DNA of 64,000 nt from Hydractinia symbiolongicarpus (lineage: Eukaryota > Cnidaria > Hydrozoa > Anthoathecata > Hydractiniidae). The position numbers and the translations under genes were made by a program. The notes under the pieces were generated by a model. That model was not told where the DNA came from, made no database searches, and saw only the letters and a program-made list of their open reading frames with translations. Below, piece after piece: positions 12,701 through 23,940 of this stretch; the first letter of the stretch is position 1; each line of letters starts with the position of its first letter. The DNA lies in NCBI RefSeq assembly GCF_029227915.1, contig NC_079878.1, positions 4,156,001 to 4,220,000 of the forward strand, read 5' to 3'.

Positions 12701-13490
12701 GTAATATCAGAATACTATCGCTAAATACATGTTGGTACGAATATGTGACGCAACCGTTTTAACTCAAACGGATTGATACCGCCAAGAAGTCGATGAAGTG
12801 TAGATTTTGAGAATGTCTCTATTTCTTCAGCGCGTGCAACGGTCAGGATTAGTCCCACAGAAAAAAAGGTCTTATTTATCTAAATTTTTAAATAAAGCAC
12901 TACCACAGAGCCTAGTGTACTCGCTGAATTCCAGCAATCATGTCGAATTAAGAAGAATGGTATTTCTCGGAGCCCAATTGGCTCATTTATCGCATTTACA
13001 AGGTCACACTCCAGAATCAGTTCAATTAAGTCACATAGTCAATCGTTTCACTGTTAAAGGCGATGCAACCTAGTAATACCAGAATACTATCGCTAAATAC
13101 ATGTTGGTACGAATATGTGACGCAACCGTTGTAACTCAAACGGATTGATACCGCCAAGAAGTCGATGAAGTGTAGTTTTTGAGAATGTCTCTATTTCTTC
13201 AGCGCGTGCTAACGGCCAGGATTATTCCCGCAGTAAAAATAGACTTATTTATCTAAATTTTTTAATAAAACGCTACCACAGTGCCCAGTGCAATCGCTGA
13301 GTTCCAGCAATCAAGTCAAATTAAGAAGAATGTTATTTCTTGTAGTCAAACTGGCTCATTTATAACATTTATCAGGTCACAGTCCAAAGTTAGTTCAATT
13401 AAGTCCCATAGTCAATCGTTTCACTGTTAAAGGCGATGCAACCTAGTAATATCAGAATACTATCGCTAAATACATGTTGGTACGAATATG
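7810..13490. repeat. Second 7-monomer higher-order repeat, 2609-bp period
   Basis: Landmarks 7847 through 10829 pair with 10456 through 13438 at a 2609-bp offset. Diagnostic variants recur in register: 'tacaagttggtacg' (9372 and 11981), 'gttaaagccgatgc' (9700 and 12309), 'cacagtggccagtg' (9923 and 12532) and 'gtaaaaatagac' (8014, 10623, 13232). A few substitutions separate the copies, such as tcgccgtgtt at 8821 against tcgccgagtt at 11430. The monomer order differs from that of the 710-6063 repeat although both have seven units. Confidence 0.9.
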
Positions 13491-15640
13491 TGACGAAACC
13501 GTTTTAACTCAAACGGATTGATACCGCCAAGAAGTCGATGAAGTGTAGATTTTGGGAATGTCTCTATTTCTTCAGCGCGTGCAACGGTCAGGATTAGTCC
13601 CACAGAAAAAAAGGACTTATTTATCTAAATTTTTAAATAAAGCACTACCACAAAGCCTAGTGTACTCGCTGAATTCCAGCAATCATGTCGAATTTAGAAG
13701 AATGATATTTCTTGGAGCCCAATTGGCTCATTTATCGCATTTACAAGGTCACAGTCCAGAATCAGTTCAATTAAGTCTCACAATCAATCGTTTCACTGTT
13801 AAAAGCGATGCAACCTAGTAATATCAGAACACTATCGCTAATTACATGTTGGTACGAATATGTGACCAACCGTTGTAACTCAAACGGATTGATACCGCCA
13901 TGAAGTCGATGAAGTGTAGTTTTTAAGAATGTCTCTATTTCTGCAGCGCGTGCTAACGGCCAGGATTAGTCCCGCAGTAAAAAAAGACTTATTTATCTAA
14001 ATTTTTTAATAAAACGCTACCACAGTGCCCAGTGCAATCGCCGAGTTCCAGCAATCAAGTCAAATTAAGAAGAATGTTATTTCTTGTAGTCAAACTGGCT
14101 CATTTATAACATTTATCAGGTCACAGTCCAAAGTTAGTTCAATTAAGTCCCATAGTCAATCGTTTCACTGTTAAAGGCGATGCAACCTAGTAATATCAGA
14201 ATACTATCGCTAAATACATGTTGGTACGAATATGTGACGCAGCCGTTGTAACTCAAACTGATTGATACCGCCAAGAAATCAATGAAATGTAGTTTTTGAG
14301 AATGTCTCTATTTCTTCAGCACGTGCTAACGGCCAGGATTAGTCCCACAGTAAAAAAAGACATATTTATCTAAATTTTTAATTAAAGCACTACCACAGAG
14401 ACTAGTGTACTCGCTGATTTTCAGCAATCATGTCGAATTAAGAAGAATGGTATTTCTCGGAATCCAATTGGCTCATTTATCGCATTTACAAGGTCGCAGT
14501 CCAGAATCAGTTCAATTAAGTCCCATAGTCAATCGTTTCACTGTTAAAGGCGATGCAACCTAGTAATACCGGAATACTATCGCTAAATACATGTTGGTAC
14601 GAATATGTGACGCAACCGTTGTAACTCAAACGGATTGATACCGCCAAGAAGTCGATGAAGTGTAGTTTTTAAGAATGTCTCTATTTCTTCAGCGCGTGCT
14701 AACGGCCAGGATTAGTCCCGCAGTAAAAAAAGACTTATTTATCTAAATTTTTTGATAAAACGCTATCACAGTGCCCAGTGCAATCGTTGAGTTCCAGCAA
14801 TCAAGTCAAATTAAGAAGAATGTTATTTCTTGTAGTCAAACTGGCTCATTTATAACATTTATCAGGTCACAGTCCAAAGTTAGTTCAATTAAGTCCCATA
14901 GTCAATCGTTTCACTGTTAAAGGCGATGCAACCTAGTAATATGAGAATACTATCGCTAAATACATGTTGGTACGAATATGTGACGAAACCGTTTTAACTC
15001 AAACGGATTGATACCGTCAAGAAGTCGATGAAGTGTAGATTTTGAGAATGTCTCTATTTCTTCAGCGCGTGCAACGGTCAGGATTAGTCCCACAGAAAAA
15101 AAGGACTTATTTATCTAAATTTTTAAATAAAGCACTACCACAGAGCCTAGTGTACTCGCTGAGTTCCAGCAATCATGTCGAATTAAGAAGAATGTTATTT
15201 CTCGGAGCCCAATTGGCTCATTTATCGCATTTACAAGGTCACAGTCCAAAGTTAGTTCAATTAAGTCCCATAGTCGATCGTTTCACTGTTAAAGGCGATG
15301 CAACCTAGTAATATCAGAATACTATCGCTAAATGCATGTTGGTACGAATATGTGACACAACCGTTGTAACTCAAACGGATTAACACCGTTAGAAAGTCAA
15401 TGAAATGTAGTTTTTGAAACCGTCTCTATTTCTTTAGCGCGAACTAACGGTTGGGAATGGTCCGCTACCACAGTGCCCAGTGCAATCGCTGAGTTCCAGC
15501 AATCAAGTCAAATTAACAAGAATGTTATTTCTTGTAGTCAAACTGGCTCATTTATAACATTTATCAGATCACAGTTCAAAGTTAGTTCAATTAAGTCCCA
15601 TAGTCAATCGTTTCACTGTTAAAGGCGATGCAACCTAGTA
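13490..15640. repeat. Satellite monomers between HORs
   Basis: About six A- and B-type monomers. They resemble the 5.5-7.5 kb units in order and share the private 'ctgcagcgcgtgc' (6487 and 13941). The block includes an ORF-open unit at 15042 and ends with the first 43-bp-deleted unit. Small differences such as 'gtgacgaaaccg' (13493 and 14982) and 'gtgaccaacc' (13861) are visible. Nothing else is seen. Confidence 0.8.
15300..15629. repeat. Truncated monomer, 43-bp internal deletion (copy 1)
   Basis: This unit spans 330 bp. 'gaatggtcc' joins directly to 'gctaccacag' at about 15463/15464. Normal units have 43 further bases there, the segment from the cacag motif through the A-run and AT-rich dyad. 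The deletion removes the whole AT-rich dyad. At most about one base of microhomology is visible at the junction. Confidence 0.93.
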
Positions 15641-16748
15641 ATATCAGAATACTATCGCTTAATACATGTTGGTACGAATATGTGACGCAACCGTTTTAAC
15701 TCAAACGGATTGATACCGCCAAGAAGTCGATGAAGTGTAGATTTTGAGAATGTCTCTATTTCTTCAGCGCGTGCAACGGTCAGGATTAGTCCCACAGAAA
15801 AAAAGAATTTATTTATCTAAATTTTTAAATAAAGCACTACCACAGAGCCTAGTGTACTCGCTGAATTCCAGCAATCATATCGAATTTAGAAGAATGATAT
15901 TTCTTAGAGCCCAATTGGCTCATTTATCGCATTTACAAGGTCACAGTCCAGAATCAGTTCAATTAAATCCCACAATCAATCGTTTCACTGTTAAAAGCGA
16001 TGCAACCTAGTAATATCAGAACACTATCGCTAATTACATGTTGGTACGAATATGTGACGCAACCGTTGTAACTCAAACAGATTAATACCGCCATGAAGTC
16101 GATGAAGTGTAGTTTTTAAGAATGTCTCTATTTCTGCAGCGCGTGCTAACGGCCAGGATTAGTCCCGCAGTAAAAAAAGACTTATTTATCTAAATTTTTT
16201 AATAAAACGCAACCACAGTGCCCAGTGCAATCGCCGAGTTCCAGCAATCAAGTCAAATTAAGAAGAATGTTATTTCTTGTAGTCAAACTGGCTCATTTAT
16301 AACATTTATCAGGTCACAGTCCAAAGTTAGTTCAATTAAGTCCCATAGTCAATCGTTGCACTGTTAAAGGCGATGCAACCTAGTAATATCAGAATACTAT
16401 CGCTAAATACATGTTGGTACGAATATGTGACGCAACCGTTTTAACTCAAACGGATTGATACCGCCAAGAAGTCGATGAAGTTTAGTTTTCAAGAATGTCT
16501 CTATTTCTTCAGCGCGTGCTAACGGCCAGGATTATTCCCGCAGTAAAAAAAAGACTTATTTATCTAAATTTTTTAATAAAACGCTACCACAGTGCCCAGT
16601 GCAATCGCTGAGTTCCAGCAATCAAGTCAAATTAAGAAGAATGTTATTTCTTGTAGTCAAACTGGCTCATTTATAACATTTATCAGGTCACAGTCCAAAG
16701 TTAGTTCAATTAAGTCCCATAGTCGATCGTTTCACTGTTAAAGGCGAT

Positions 16749-17078
16749 GCAACCTAGTAATATCAGAATACTATCGCTAAATGCATGTTGGTACGAATAT
16801 GTGACACAACCGTTGTAACTCAAACGGATTAACACCGTTAGAAATTCAATGAAATGTAGTGTTTGAAACCGTCTCTATTTCTTTAGCGCGAACTAACGGT
16901 TGGGAATGGTCCGCTACCACAGTGCCCAGTGCAATCACTGAGTTCCAGCAATCAAGTCAAATTAAGAAGAATGTTACTTTTTGTAGTCAAACTGGCTCAT
17001 TTATAACATTTATCAGGTCACAGTCCAAAATCAGTTCAATTAAGTCCCACAGTCAATCGTTTCACTGTTAAAAGCGAT
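16749..17078. repeat. Truncated monomer, same 43-bp deletion (copy 2)
   Basis: Identical junction at about 16912/16913, exactly 1449 bp after copy 1. The deletion shifts frame and creates a spurious 70-codon frame at 16859-17071, which is not a gene. Confidence 0.93.
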
Positions 17079-18197
17079 GCAACCTAGTAATATCAGAATA
17101 CTATCGCTAAATACATGTTGGTACGAATATGTGACGCAACCGTTTTAACTCAAACGGATTGATACCGCCAAGAAGTCGATGAAGTGTAGATTTTGAGAAT
17201 GTCTCTATTTCTTCAGCGCGTGCAACGGTCAGGATTAGTCCCACAGAAAAAAAGAATTTATTTATCTAAATTTTTAAATAAAGCACTACCACAGAGCCTA
17301 GTGTACTCGCTGAATTCCAGCAATCATATCGAATTTAGAAGAATGATATTTCTTAGAGCCCAATTGGCTCATTTATCGCATTTACAAGGTCACAGTCCAG
17401 AATCAGTTCAATTAAATCCCACAATCAATCGTTTCACTGTTAAAAGCTATGCAACCTAGTAATATCAGAACACTATCGCTAATTACATGTTGGTACGAAT
17501 ATGTGACGCAACCGTTGTAACTCAAACAGATTAATACCGCCATGAAGTCGATGAAGTGTAGTTTTTAAGAATGTCTCTATTTCTGCAGCGCGTGCTAACG
17601 GCCAGGATTAGTCCCGCAGTAAAAAAAGACTTATTTATCTAAATTTTTTAATAAAACGCAACCACAGTGCCCAGTGCAATCGCCGAGTTCCAGCAATCAA
17701 GTCAAATTAAGAAGAATGTTATTTCTTGTAGTCAAACTGGCTCATTTATAACATTTATCAGGTCACAGTCCAAAGTTAGTTCAATTAAGTCCCATAGTCA
17801 ATCGTTGCACTGTTAAAGGCGATGCAACCTAGTAATATCAGAATACTATCGCTAAATACATGTTGGTACGAATATGTGACGCAACCGTTGTAACTCAAAC
17901 GGATTGATACCGCCAAGAAGTCGATGAAGTTTAGTTTTCGAGAATGTCTCTATTTCTTCAGCGCGTGCTAACGGCCAGGATTATTCCCGCAGTAAAAAAA
18001 AGACTTATTTATCTAAATTTTTTAATAAAACGCTACCACAGTGCCCAGTGCAATCGCTGAGTTCCAGCAATCAAGTCAAATTAAGAAGAATGTTATTTCT
18101 TGTAGTCAAACTGGCTCATTTATAACATTTATCAGGTCACAGTCCAAAGTTAGTTCAATTAAGTCCCATAGTCGATCGTTTCACTGTTAAAGGCGAT

Positions 18198-18527
18198 GCA
18201 ACCTAGTAATATCAGAATACTATCGCTAAATGCATGTTGGTACGAATATGTGACACAACCGTTGTAACTCAAACGGATTAACACCGTTAGAAATTCAATG
18301 AAATGTAGTGTTTGAAACCGTCTCTATTTCTTTAGCGCGAACTAACGGTTGGGAATGGTCCGCTACCACAGTGCCCAGTGCAATCGCTGAGTTCCAGCAA
18401 TCAAGTCAAATTAAGAAGAATGTTATTTCTTGTAGTCAAACTGGCTCATTTATAACATTTATCAGGTCACAGTCCAAAGTTAGTTCAATTAAGTCCCATA
18501 GTCAATCGTTTCACTGTTAAAGGCGAT
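18198..18527. repeat. Truncated monomer, same 43-bp deletion (copy 3)
   Basis: Identical junction at about 18361/18362, again 1449 bp further on. It marks the right end of the 1449-bp repeat. It also carries the spurious open frame seen in copy 2 (18308-18520). Confidence 0.93.
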
Positions 18528-19249
18528 GCAACCTAGTAATATCAGAATACTATCGCTTAATACATGTTGGTACGAATATGTGACGCAACCGTTGTAACTC
18601 AAACGTATTGATACCGCCAAGAAGTCGATGAAGTTTATTTTTCGAGAATGTCTCTATTTCTTCAGCGCGTGCTAACGGCCAGGATTATTCCCGCAGTAAA
18701 AAAAAAGACTTATTTATCTAAATTTTTAAATAAATCACTACCACAGAGCCTAGTGTACTCGCTGAATTAACTGAATTAAGTAGTCACACTGGCTCATTTA
18801 TCACATTTATCAGGTCACAGTCCAAAGTTAGTTCAATTAAGTGCCACAGTAAATCGTTTTACTGTTGAAGGATTTGCAACCTAGTAATATCAGAATACCA
18901 TCGCTGAATACATGTTGGTACGAATATGTGACGCAACCGTTGTAACTCAAACGGATTGATACCGCTAAGAAATCGATGAAGTGTAGTTTTTAAGAATGTC
19001 TCTATTTCATCAGCGCGTGCTAACGGCCAGGATTAGTCCCGCAGTAAAAAAAAACTTATTTATCTAAATGTTTTAATAAAACGCTACCACAGTGGCCAGT
19101 GCAATCGCTGAGTTCCAGCAATCAAGTCAAATTATGAAGAATGTTATTTCTTGTAGTCAAACTGGCTCATTTATAACATTTATCAGGTCACAGTCCAAAG
19201 TTAGTTCAATTAAGTCCCATAGTCAATCGTTTCACTGTTAAAGGCGATG
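18528..19249. repeat. Divergent boundary monomers, one with a ~25-bp deletion
   Basis: The first unit spans 348 bp. At 18761-18790 the usual 'gctgaattccagcaatcatg' region is replaced by a shortened 'gctgaattaactgaattaag', missing about 25-27 bases. Further private changes occur at 18841-18880: 'gtgccacagtaaatcg' and 'gatttgcaacc'. This unit separates the homogeneous left part from the patchwork right part. Confidence 0.85.
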
Positions 19250-21476
19250 CAACCTAGTAATATCAGAATACTATCGCTAAATACATGTTGGTACGAATAT
19301 GTGACGCAACCGTTTTAACTCAAACGGATTGATACCGCCAAGAAGTCGATGAAGTGTAGATTTTGAGAATGTCTCTATTTCCTTAGCACGTGCAACGGTC
19401 AGGATTAGTCCCACAGAAAAAAAAGACTTATTTATCTAAATTTTTAAATAAAGCACTACCACAGAGACTAGTGTACTCGCTGAATTCCAGCAATCATGTC
19501 GAATTTGGAAGAATGATATTTCTTGGAGCCCAATTGGCTCATTTATCGCATTTACAAGGTCACAGTCCAGAAACAGTTCAATTAAGTCCCACAGTCAATC
19601 GTTTCACTGTTAAAAGCGATTCAACTTAGTCACATCGGAAAAAAATCACTAAATGCATGTTGGTACGAATATGTGACACAACCGTTGTAACTCAAACGGA
19701 TTAACACCGTTAGAAAGTCAATGAAATGTAGTTTTTGAAACTGTCTCTATTTCTATAGCTCGAACTAACGGTTGAGAATGGTCCCACAGTAAAAAATGAC
19801 TTATTAAAGTTAATTTTTAAATAAAACGCTTCCACAGGGCCCAGTTCAATCGTTGAGTTCCAGCAATCAAGTCAAATTAAAAAGAATGTTACTTTTTGTA
19901 GTCAAACTGGCTCATTTATCACATTTATAAGGTCAAAGTCCAAAATCAGTTCAATTAGGTCACACAGTCAAACGTTTCACTGTTAAAAGCGATGCAATCT
20001 AGTAATATCCGAATACTATCGCTAAATACATGTGGGGACAAATATGTGACGCGACCGTTGTAAATTAAACGGATTGATACCGCCAAGAAGTCGATGAAGT
20101 GTAAATTTTGAGAATGTCTCTATTTCTTCAGCGCGTGTAACGGCCAGGATTATTCCCTCAGAAAAAAAAGACTTATTTATCTAAATTTTTAAATAAAGCA
20201 CTACCACAGAGCCTAGTGTACTCGCTGAATTCCAGCAATCATGTCGAATTAAGAAGAATGGTATTTCTTGGAGCCCAATTGGCTCATTTATCGCATTTAC
20301 AAGGTCACAGTCCAGAATCAGTTCAATTAAGTCCCACAGTCAATCGTTTCACTGTTAAAGGCCATGCAACCTAGTAATATCAGAATACTATCGCTAAATA
20401 CATGTTGGTACGAATATGTGACGCAACCGTTTTAACTCAAACGGATTGATACCGCCAAGAAGTCGATGAAGTGTAGATTTTGAGAATGTCTCTATTTCCT
20501 TAGCACGTGCAACGGTCAGGATTAGTCCCACAGAAAAAAAAGACTTATTTATCTAAATTTTTAAATAAAGCACTACCACAGAGACTAGTGTACTCGCTGA
20601 ATTCCAGCAATCATGTCGAATTTGGAAGAATGATATTTCTTGGAGCCCAATTGGCTCATTTATCGCATTTACAAGGTCACAGTCCAGAAACAGTTCAATT
20701 AAGTCCCACAGTCAATCGTTTCACTGTTAAAAGCGATTCAACTTAGTCACATCGGAAAAAAATCACTAAATGCATGTTGGTACGAATATGTGACACAACC
20801 GTTGTAACTCAAACGGATTAACACCGTTAGAAAGTCAATGAAATGTAGTTTTTGAAACTGTCTCTATTTCTATAGCTCGAACTAACGGTTGAGAATGGTC
20901 CCACAGTAAAAAATGACTTATTAAAGTTAATTTTTAAATAAAACGCTTCCACAGGGCCCAGTTCAATCGTTGAGTTCCAGCAATCAAGTCAAATTAAAAA
21001 GAATGTTACTTTTTGTAGTCAAACTGGCTCATTTATCACATTTATAAGGTCAAAGTCCAAAATCAGTTCAATTAGGTCACACAGTCAAACGTTTCACTGT
21101 TAAAAGCGATGCAATCTAGTAATATCCGAATACTATCGCTAAATACATGTGGGGACAAATATGTGACGCGACCGTTGTAAATTAAACGGATTGATACCGC
21201 CAAGAAGTCGATGAAGTGTAAATTTTGAGAATGTCTCTATTTCTTCAGCGCGTGTAACGGCCAGGATTATTCCCTCAGAAAAAAAAGACTTATTTATCTA
21301 AATTTTTAAATAAAGCACTACCACAGAGCCTAGTGTACTCGCTGAATTCCAGCAATCATGTCGAATTAAGAAGAATGGTATTTCTTGGAGCCCAATTGGC
21401 TCATTTATCGCATTTACAAGGTCACAGTCCAGAATCAGTTCAATTAAGTCCCACAGTCAATCGTTTCACTGTTAAA
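19250..21476. repeat. 3-monomer higher-order repeat, 1117-bp period
   Basis: Landmarks 19621 and 19994 pair with 20738 and 21111 at 1117 bp. Shared private variants include 'tttccttagcacgtgcaac' (about 19378 and 20495), 'tctatagctcgaac' (19752 and 20869), 'cgcttccacagggccc' (19828 and 20945) and 'gtggggacaaatatgtg' (20032 and 21149). The copies diverge at about 20359/21476, where the second runs into a deletion junction. Confidence 0.92.
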
Positions 21477-22684
21477 AGTAACTAAAGGCTTGGATTGCTC
21501 CCAAAGTGAGAAATGACTTATGTAACTTAATTTTTAAATAAAACGCTACCACAGTGCCCAGTGCAATCGCTGAGTTCCAGCAATCAAGTCAAATTAAGAA
21601 GAATGTTACTTCTTGTAGTCAAACTGGCTCATTTATCACATTTACAAGGTCACACTCCAAAGTTAGTTCAATTAAGTCCCACAGTCAATCGTTTCACTGT
21701 TAAAAGCGATGCAATCTAGTAATATCCGAATACTATCGCTAAATACATGTGGGGACGAATATGTGACGCGACCGTTGTAAATTAAACGGATTGATACCGC
21801 CAAGAAGTCGATGAAGTGTAGATTTTGAGAATGTCTCTATTTCTTCAGCGCGTGTAACGGCCAGGATTATTCCCCCAGAAAAAAAAGACTTATTTATCTA
21901 AATTTTTAAATAAAGCACTACCACAGAGCCTAGTGTACTCGCTGAATTCCAGCAATCATGTCGAATTAAGAAGAATGGTATTTCTTGGAGCCCAATTGGC
22001 TCATTTATCGCATTTACAAGGTCACAGTCCAGAATCAGTTCAATTAGGTCCCACAGTCAAACGTTTCACTGTTAAAAGCGATGCAATCTAGTAATATCCG
22101 AATACTATCGCTAAATACATGTGGGGACGAATATGTGACGCGACCGTTGTAAATTAAACGGATTGATACCGCCAAGAAGTCGATGAAGTGTAGATTTTGA
22201 GAATGTCTCTATTTCTTCAGCGCGTGTAACGGCCAGGATTAGTCCCTCAGAAAAAAAGACTTATTTATCTAAATTTTTAAATAAAGCACTACCACAGAGC
22301 CTAGTGTACTCGCTGAATTCCAGCAATCATGTCGAATTAAGAAGAATGGTATTTTTCTTGGAGCCCAATTGGCTCATTTATCACATTTACAAGGTCACAG
22401 TCCAGAATCAGTTCAATTAAGTCCCACAGTCAATCGTTTCACTGTTAAAAGTAACTAAAAGCTTGGATTGCTCCCAAAGTGAGAAATGACTTATGTAACT
22501 TAATTTTTAAATAAAACGTTACCACAGTGCCCAGTGCAATCGCTGAGTTCCAGCAATCAAGTCAAATTAAAAAGAATGTTACTTCTTGTAGTCAAACTGG
22601 CACATTTATCACATTTACAAGGTCAAAATCCTAAATCAGTTCAATTAAGTCCCACAGTCAAACGTTTCACTGTTAAAAGCGATG
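21111..22684. repeat. ~600-bp shortened dimers carrying a ~147-bp deletion
   Basis: Two blocks of two monomers measure 600 and 601 bp (21111-21710 and 22083-22683), separated by one 372-bp unit. In each, 'cactgttaaaag' runs straight into 'taactaa', then 'gcttggattgctccc' and 'aaagtgagaaatg'. The landmark and its flanks, about 147 bp, are missing. Junctions lie near 21478 and 22451. Neighbouring units share the gcaatctagt variant and 'gtggggacgaatatgtgacg', so the whole group expanded from one ancestor. Confidence 0.9.
21470..21500. repeat. Deletion junction (~147 bp lost), first copy
   Basis: The junction is near 21478/21479. The conserved segment from the landmark through 'tacgaatatgtgacgcaacc' to the pyrimidine tract is absent, so this unit lacks the best-conserved part of the monomer. 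Matching junctions occur near 22451 and 29240. Confidence 0.88.
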
Positions 22685-23940
22685 CAACCTAGTAATATCC
22701 GAATACTATCGCTAAATACATGTGGGGCGAATATGTGACGCAATCGTTGTAACTTAAACGAATTGACACTGCTAGAAAGTCCACGAAAAGTAGCTTTTGA
22801 AACTGTCTCTATTTCTTCAGCGCGAACTAATGGCTGGGATTGGTCCCACAGTAAAAAATGACTTATTTAACTTAATTTTTAAATAAAACTCTACCACAGC
22901 GCCCAGTGCAATCGCTGAGTTCCAGTAATCAAGTCAAATTAAGAAGAATGTTATTTCTTGTAGTCAAACTGGCTCATTTATAACATTTATCAGGTCACAC
23001 TCCAATTTTAGTTCAATTAAGTCCCACAGTCAATCGTTTCACTGTTAAAAGCGATGCAACTTAGTCACATCGGAAAAAAATCACTAAATACATGTTGGTA
23101 CGAATATGTGACGCAACCGATGTAACTATAACGGATTAACACCGTTAGAAAGTCATTGAAATGCAGTTTTAGAAGCTGTCTCTATTTCTTTAGCGCTTGC
23201 TAACGGCCAGGATTAGTCCCACAGTAAAAAAAGACTTATTTATCTAAATTTTTAAATAAAGCACTACCACAGAGGCTAATGGACTCGCTGATTTCCAGCA
23301 ACCATGTCGAATTAAGAAGAATGGTATTCCTTGGAGTACAATTGTCTCATTTATCGCATTAACAAGGTCACAGTCCAGAATCAGTTCAATTAAGTCCTAC
23401 AGTCAATCGTTTCACTGTTAAAGGCAATGCAACTTAGTCACATCGGAAAAAAATCACTAAATACATGTTGGTACGAATATGTGACGCAACCGTTGTAACT
23501 CAAACGTTGTAATGGCTGAGTTCCAGCAATCATGTCAAATTAAGAAAAATGTTATTTCTTGTAGTCAAACTGGCTCATTTATCACATTTATCAGGTCATA
23601 GTCCAAAGTTAGTTCAATTAAGTGCCACAGTCAATCGATTCACTGTTAAAGGCTATGCAACCTAGTAATCTCAGAATACCATCGCTAAATACATGTTGGT
23701 ACGAGTATGTGATGCAACCGTTGTAACTCAAACGGATTGATACCGCCAAGAAGTGTATGAAATGTAGTTTTTGAGAATGTCTCTATTTCTTCAGCACGTG
23801 CTAACGGCCAGGACTAGTCCCAAAGTAAAAAAAGACATATTTATCTAAATTTTTAATTAAAGCACTGCCACAGAGCCTAGTGTACTCGCTGAATTCCAGC
23901 AATCATGTCGAATTAAGAAGAATGGTATTCCTCGGAGCCC
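22684..23940. repeat. Heterogeneous monomers including a 228-bp unit
   Basis: About four units of mixed type. The unit 23429-23656 is only 228 bp: at about 23506 'gtaactcaaacg' joins 'ttgtaatggctgag', losing about 145 bp (the pyrimidine tract, A-run and AT dyad). This is a different deletion from the 147-bp one. Private changes such as 'gatgtaactataacgg' (23118) recur in the 25.9 and 29.9 kb units. Confidence 0.85.
23429..23656. repeat. Truncated monomer (~145-bp deletion)
   Basis: Landmark spacing is 228 bp instead of 373. The junction near 23506 joins the 'caaacg' end of the conserved block to the 'gtaatggctgag' part of a B-type unit. It occurs once in this window. Confidence 0.88.

Larger units (their letters stand above)
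15640..18537. repeat. 4-monomer higher-order repeat with a shortened unit, 1449-bp period
   Basis: Landmarks 15630, 16002, 16375, 16749 and 17079 pair with 17079, 17451, 17824, 18198 and 18528 at an offset of 1449 bp. The period is three full monomers plus one of 330 bp carrying a 43-bp deletion. Shared private variants include 'aaaagaatttatttatc' (15802 and 17251), 'aaacgcaaccacagtg' (16205 and 17654), 'aatcgttgcactg' (16351 and 17800) and 'gtgtttgaaaccgtc' (16859 and 18308). The shortened allele was therefore amplified as part of the larger unit. Confidence 0.92.

Noticed and set aside
16859-17071. 70-codon plus-strand open frames at 16859 and 18308
   Set aside because: They result from the 43-bp deletion joining two frames in the shortened monomer. 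They start at GTG and have no counterpart in normal units.
18528-18875. Transposon insertion or target-site duplication at the 18.7 kb irregularity
   Set aside because: The unit is shorter than normal, not longer, and all its sequence aligns to the monomer. 'gaattaactgaattaag' is explained by a small deletion and local change.
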